Below are positions 58,792 through 64,000 of a stretch of 64,000 bases of DNA, piece after piece. The stretch is from NCBI GenBank assembly GCA_905250885.1, contig CAJNOQ010000146.1:1-64000 (forward strand), read 5' to 3'. A program made the position numbers and the translations under genes. This DNA is from Didymodactylos carnosus. Taxonomy: Eukaryota; Rotifera; Eurotatoria; Philodinida; Philodinidae. The notes below the pieces were generated by a model. It was not told the origin of the DNA, made no database searches, and worked only from the letters and a program-made list of their open reading frames with translations. Position 1 is the first letter of the stretch; each line of letters opens with the position of its first letter.

Positions 58792-61700
58792 AACAATAAA
58801 CGTTGAAGATTTGTGTGTGTGTATACTATACCGCTCACTATATATGATTACCTAATCAAGTGAATAGAAAAACATGCGAAAAAAATGAAATGAAAAAAAA
58901 AAAAAAAAATTACATTTCTTTGTAAATAATAATAGAGTATAATTTTTTTCCTTCTCCTTCTTCTTCTATATGTAGATGTTTGTGGATTATTATTATTTTG
59001 GCAATAAGATCATTTACGATTTTTAATCGTATATACACCCATATACATATTGTTATCTCTATATGTGTCCGTGTATGTCTCATTCTTTGTCTATGATGAA
59101 TATATATCATTATGTTTACTTCTGAAATAAGTAGATTGTGCATGTGCTTGCTTAGGCTTTTTTTTTTTTTAAAAGTAATGGGTATGCTACATTAAATTCA
59201 ACAATTATTATAAATTTGTTCGTTTTCTTTTCCCTCTATATACTCATTTTCTTTTTTTCTCTGTTTTGCAGCAATTCTCTTTATTTGATTAAATATGTGT
59301 GTGTGTGTGTGTATGTTGGTTGAGTAACATATTTTATATTAAAGAACAAAAAGAAAAAAAAACACAAATGAAATTTTCGAAAAGCTTTTTTCTTTATTCT
59401 TTAACAGTAGATTATGTTGAATGAAAGTTAAGTTTAGAGGAAATTGTATACATAGAGTTATTTTTAATTTATTTTTGAATATGACCACATATATAAGAGT
59501 ACCAATTTCAAACAAAAATTATAAGACAAATAAGCTAAAAGACTTGCTTCCAATCGAAAATAAAAAACAATACCATTCACTGTAACACATTCCTCACAAT
59601 ATTTTAACAAGTTGGAGAGTATCGGAAGTATCACTGTCGAAAATATTAAATAGTAAAAAGAAAATATGTAATAAAAAAATGTCTATATTAACAATATAGA
59701 GACTATTAGACTGTTAAAATAGAGATATTCAAGATAATATATCTGAATTGAACATTGTATCAGTATGAAAGAGAAGATAGATTTTTACTTTTAAAACCAA
59801 AATAGTTTCTTAAAATTTGTATATTTTATTTTAGATCACGATAATATAAAAATTCTATTTTTTCTTTCATGTCGTCTCGACTTCTCTTTTTTTAATCATA
59901 CGACGTCTATATAAAAACAAAGCGATCTTCCTATCAAACTTGTCATATATTTAAGTGATACTGATGATTATTGTTCTCTTTTTCGATTCATTTGGTGTAT
60001 ATATAATTTAAGATTTTTTTCGTAGACGTACACTTATTTACTTACGGATGCTGTATTATTCGAAAAAAAGTTCTCATACATTATACTCTTATATATATAT
60101 ATATCATTAGGATGATGTTAGTCAGATTAATAAATAGTGAGTAAACCTCATTCTTGACCATTGTATATATATTTAAAAAGTTATATACACATTTATATGA
60201 AGTGGTGATCGTTATTCTTGTTTTTGATCATTCTGCGTTTTTATATACTATACGTTTTTAATCATGTAACACAACACTTACAGTCCTCCTTTTTCCAATC
60301 ATTATACCTTATTTTATTTTCTCTTTGTTTCTCTCTCTTTCTGGCCAGGTTAAGGTGGAGTTATGTATTCAATTATGGTTGTACATAAAATTCAAATTAA
60401 ATACCCGACAATAATCGTATATATATTTAAAATTGTTCCGTTTGTCCTCTTGCGTGTATGTGATAAGCGGAAAACTGAAGAGTTCTCGTTCTTTCTTCTC
60501 TTTTTCTTTCTTTCTGTATAAATGTGCTCATAGTCAAAGTTGAAAAGCTTTTCCTCGTCATTTTTATTTTAATGTTGATCAAATTTCTTCCCTCTTCTTT
60601 TGAATAACGAATACACACACACACACAATGTTTGTGTATATTATTAGAGAGATATGTTCAATACTGTTAATGATTGTAAGTTTAAATAAAGAGTAGAAAG
60701 AGAAGGAAAATTGAGGTGAAATAAACAAGTAAAAAGAAATTAAAACAACAGAATCAACCAACTTTTTACTCTATCCCTGCAATTCCAAATCAATAAAATT
60801 CGTGTAGTATAAATCTAAAAAATTTTCTTAACTTTTAGCTACTCAATTTTCATTTGAGTTTTGAAAATAAAATTGCGGATGTCTCCTATCTGAACTTCAT
60901 TACTAACCAATATTGAAAGATGACACCATGAAATATTTTTGAAGATTCCGGATACTTTTTTCTAATAAACGAGCATTTTATATTTAAACTTTTAATATAA
61001 AAGAGTATTTAGCAGACTCTTGTTTCAAAAAGAAACAAATTCGTCAAAGATTATATCATATTCTCCATGAAAAACTGAGTCAAATGACATATTTCAATAG
61101 GTCACTTGACATTTGTGGTTTCTTATCCACGGGCACTTCGTGACATATGTTTCCGAATACATCCTGATCTACTATCACAAAAAAACTATTTTTAAGCCAT
61201 TTTAAGGTTCTTTAAAATCACTATAAAAAAAAACGACTATTTACGGTTTGTTTAACTGTAAAAATCAATTTTTTACACCAGTTTTTTTTTAAAGAGTAAT
61301 AACCATTATGTCAATGACTGTGAGTATTTAAAAATGTATAAGTCAGTTAAAAAACTATCTATTGATATAAAGATTTCAGAACTGACTAAACTAGATATTC
61401 AGCACATATTGATCTACTCAAAATGTGAGAATTTGTATGAAAAAAAAAGAAAAAAAAAAGTTAGACAGTAAAAAGGACATAATCTTTGATTTGATGTGAG
61501 TATTATGGTTAGTGTAGTCGATCTATCTCTGTCATCAAATAAAAATTTATTCTCAACTTAGGAAAAGTTATCACTCGAGTTGATCAATATTCTATGAAAG
61601 TTTCGACAAAATCTGATAATAAGACTAACGATAACTATCAAAACCATTAGAAGATAGGCATCCAGTTGTTTATGTTTAACTTTGAAATGTTTGAGAATAA

Positions 61701-62127
61701 TGATTATTATCAACGTGGGATGTAGTAAATATAGTCGATCATCTTTAAGTGTATTCAAAAAGAACTAAGTTCTATAAAATTGATGAGGTTATACATGAAT
61801 GTATAAGACTTAACATTTTTCTACAACAGAGTAGAAGATAATAGCTTACCGATACCTATACATCTGTTGTTTTTTTTATCCTAAATTTCTTCTATAAAGT
61901 TTTACTTTAGTAAAAAAGAAGGCTACAATATATTTTTCTGTAACAACTTGTTAATTGCCCAAAAGCTAATTGGCCGTACACACGACGATTTTTCAATGAT
62001 GACAGAATAACGTACATACTATCTTTCTTATATTCTGTTTTTGGAACTATATGTCAGAAAGTGCAAGTGCATCATCTCACACATCTTGTACGAATTAATG
62101 GAATATACACGACAGTGGTATTTGTAG

Positions 62128-62152
62128 TTATATATATATATATATATATATA
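62128..62152. repeat. (TA)n microsatellite
   Basis: Twelve or so TA units in the upstream region of ZFHX; self-complementary, so able to extrude as a hairpin. Confidence 0.85.
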
Positions 62153-63510
62153 GCAGAACTACTTGAAAAATCAATTTTGACGTGATGTAATTGAGAATAT
62201 AAGCAGGATACATAGAAAACGGTGTTTTTCACGTATATACATCAACAAAAAAAAAAAATGAGAGAAATTATTCTTTTCTACTCTTGTATATGCAATCATA
62301 ACTATTATTGTATTGTAGATAATAGTGATAGTATTTAAAAAAAATGATTCTCTTCTCTTCGTCGTTGTTATCGTTCAACATTATGCGTGTACAAAAAAAA
62401 AAAAAAAAAAAAATGAGATCGAATGATATTAATGAGTCGTGTTTTACACTAACATATTTTTATAGGAATCGAAAGCTAGAGAAAAGACAAAAAAAGTAAA
62501 ATGAATTTTTTTTATTTTTTTATTCTTTCTATTCTTCTGTATATGTATCACTTGTACAAAAAATCACGTACCAATAGAGATAGATATTTATACATAATAC
62601 AATCAAAATAGAAAGAAGGCAAAAACACATACACATATAACTAGAAAAAACTGAATTATCTTAATGAGAAAAAGAACTGGTTTTGAATTAATAATAATAT
62701 GCATATAATAAAAAAAGAAAAAGAGAAAAGAAAAATAGTAATGTATAGTTAAAAATTTTTCTCGAATTAGCTAAGGACATGAATCGTTTCTTTATTGAAA
62801 GAAGAAAAGAATTAAGCTGTTGACACTTTTTTTAGCTATTTTCTCTCTATATTCTTCAAGAGAATTGTTTTAAGATTTTTTGTTTTAGATGAAATCGATG
62901 TTTTTAGAAAACTATGAAATAGTAGTTAAATATCTGTATTATTATTATTATTCACTAATGACTCATTGTATAAAAAAGAAAAATATATTTTAATTTTGAT
63001 ATCTGAAAACATGATTCTGAATTTTTAACTTTATTTATGGTCATTTATTAAATCATCTTACAAAATGAATATGTACTGAATTTTCTGAAGATGAAATTTA
63101 TCACTATTTCAAGAGTTATAGTCCACATTTCATCATAGGACTATTATTTTTCAATGAGCTTTCAATAATGTCGACAAATATATCTATGATAACTTTCTGA
63201 AACAAAAAAAAAATCCAACTCACGTGATTTTGTTAATGTAAAAAAAAAAGATTTACACACTATTTTGATATATAGTGATGATGTGGTGGATGAAGAAAAC
63301 GAATAAAAAAACTGAGAAGATACGAGAATCTTATCAGCCATACAAATCGTTAATGATGATGATGATTTGCACACAGTAAAAAAAAAGAGAGAAGAAAAAA
63401 AAAATGAATAAATGAAAGTTGCAACTTGTGTATGTGTCCTATGCTGCGTTCGTCTCTAAATATATTTAACTCGAAAGAAAAACGTTTTTGATCGTTTTTC
63501 TTTTCCTATC

Positions 63511-63576
63511 GATAATAATAATAATAATAATAATAATAATAGTAATAATAATAATAATAGTAATAATAATAATAAT
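63511..63576. repeat. (AAT)n microsatellite
   Basis: About 22 AAT units with two AGT interruptions, close to the right edge of the window. It is the longest simple repeat here. Confidence 0.9.
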
Positions 63577-64000
63577 GAATATAAAAAACCTTAAAGATTC
63601 TTCTTCGTTATTTCTGAAAAAAATTTTTCTCTTTCTTCTTCTTCTTCTTGTCGAACACTATGGGTTGGCATCATCAATTTCGCATTTTTACTAATTAGAA
63701 ATCAATGAGAACGATGCGGAGAAGGAAATACGGAAAATAAGTCGAGAAAAGCAGTCAACATTAAAAATAAAAATGGAGAAAAAGAAAAGATTAAATTACT
63801 TCACTTTACTAGAGATCGAAGAGCGGATGGCACAAAAGAGATGATGATAATGATGAAAGAAATGGGGATTTGAATTGAAATGATAATAATGTCAACAGGA
63901 GAAAAAGAATGATTATAATTACGATCCTTCTAAATAATGATAATGATGTTGAGTAAGAAGACAGAGAAAGAGAGAAACAGAGAGAGAAATAGACGTAAGA

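Larger units (their letters stand above)
56816..64000. other. Upstream region of ZFHX, microsatellite-rich, no gene seen
   Basis: About 7.2 kb of very A/T-rich DNA without a supportable coding sequence. It contains AC repeats near 57518 and 60612, an AAG tract at 58756-58791, TG near 59297, TA near 62128-62152 and an AAT tract at 63511-63576, plus many homopolymers. By position it should hold the ZFHX promoter, leader exon(s) and regulatory DNA; I cannot mark any of them. Confidence 0.55.

Overview
This is AT-rich nuclear DNA from a eukaryote with short GT-AG introns, and almost certainly from an animal: it carries a full ZFHX-type zinc-finger/homeodomain gene, an ethanolamine-kinase-like gene and an eIF2-beta copy. 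An arginine ADP-ribosyltransferase-family gene beside dense transposon relics, Penelope-like GIY-YIG fragments and long A/T tracts would fit a bdelloid rotifer such as Rotaria. That assignment is inference from gene content; no rRNA or mitochondrial marker is present.

The first 22 kb is gene-poor and repeat-rich. It holds an ADP-ribosyltransferase-like gene (minus, about 1400-1996), a single-exon ethanolamine-kinase homologue that lacks the catalytic aspartate (plus, 9035-10300), a two-exon gene for a small secreted protein (minus, 12016-11305), and a multi-exon eIF2-beta copy that keeps its introns but is broken (plus, 20266-21301). Around them lie at least six non-autonomous DNA elements, two with exact 8-bp target duplications and hAT-like ends. 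There are also arrays of short palindromic motifs, long foldbacks, a duplicated 274-bp repeat and two Penelope-like fragments. Several elements share one design: the interior is many copies, in both orientations, of one short motif, and each element has its own motif.

The next 33 kb (24095-56782, minus) is one gene, the ZFHX3/ZFHX4/zfh-2 orthologue. I traced 23 coding exons by splice sites and reading phase. The phases close over 8628 nt, giving 2875 residues with about a dozen C2H2-type fingers and all four diagnostic homeodomains in the usual order. Two introns are very large (6.4 and 12.6 kb). Introns of this gene contain a tRNA-derived SINE and foldback elements, one of which has a relative in the left part of the window.

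From 56813 to the end there is no recognisable coding sequence. It is A/T-rich, microsatellite-rich DNA upstream of the ZFHX start codon and probably holds its 5' non-coding exon(s), promoter and regulatory DNA. The genes do not form a pathway: one is a developmental transcription factor, and the others are unrelated housekeeping-derived or lineage-specific genes in a transposon-rich flank.
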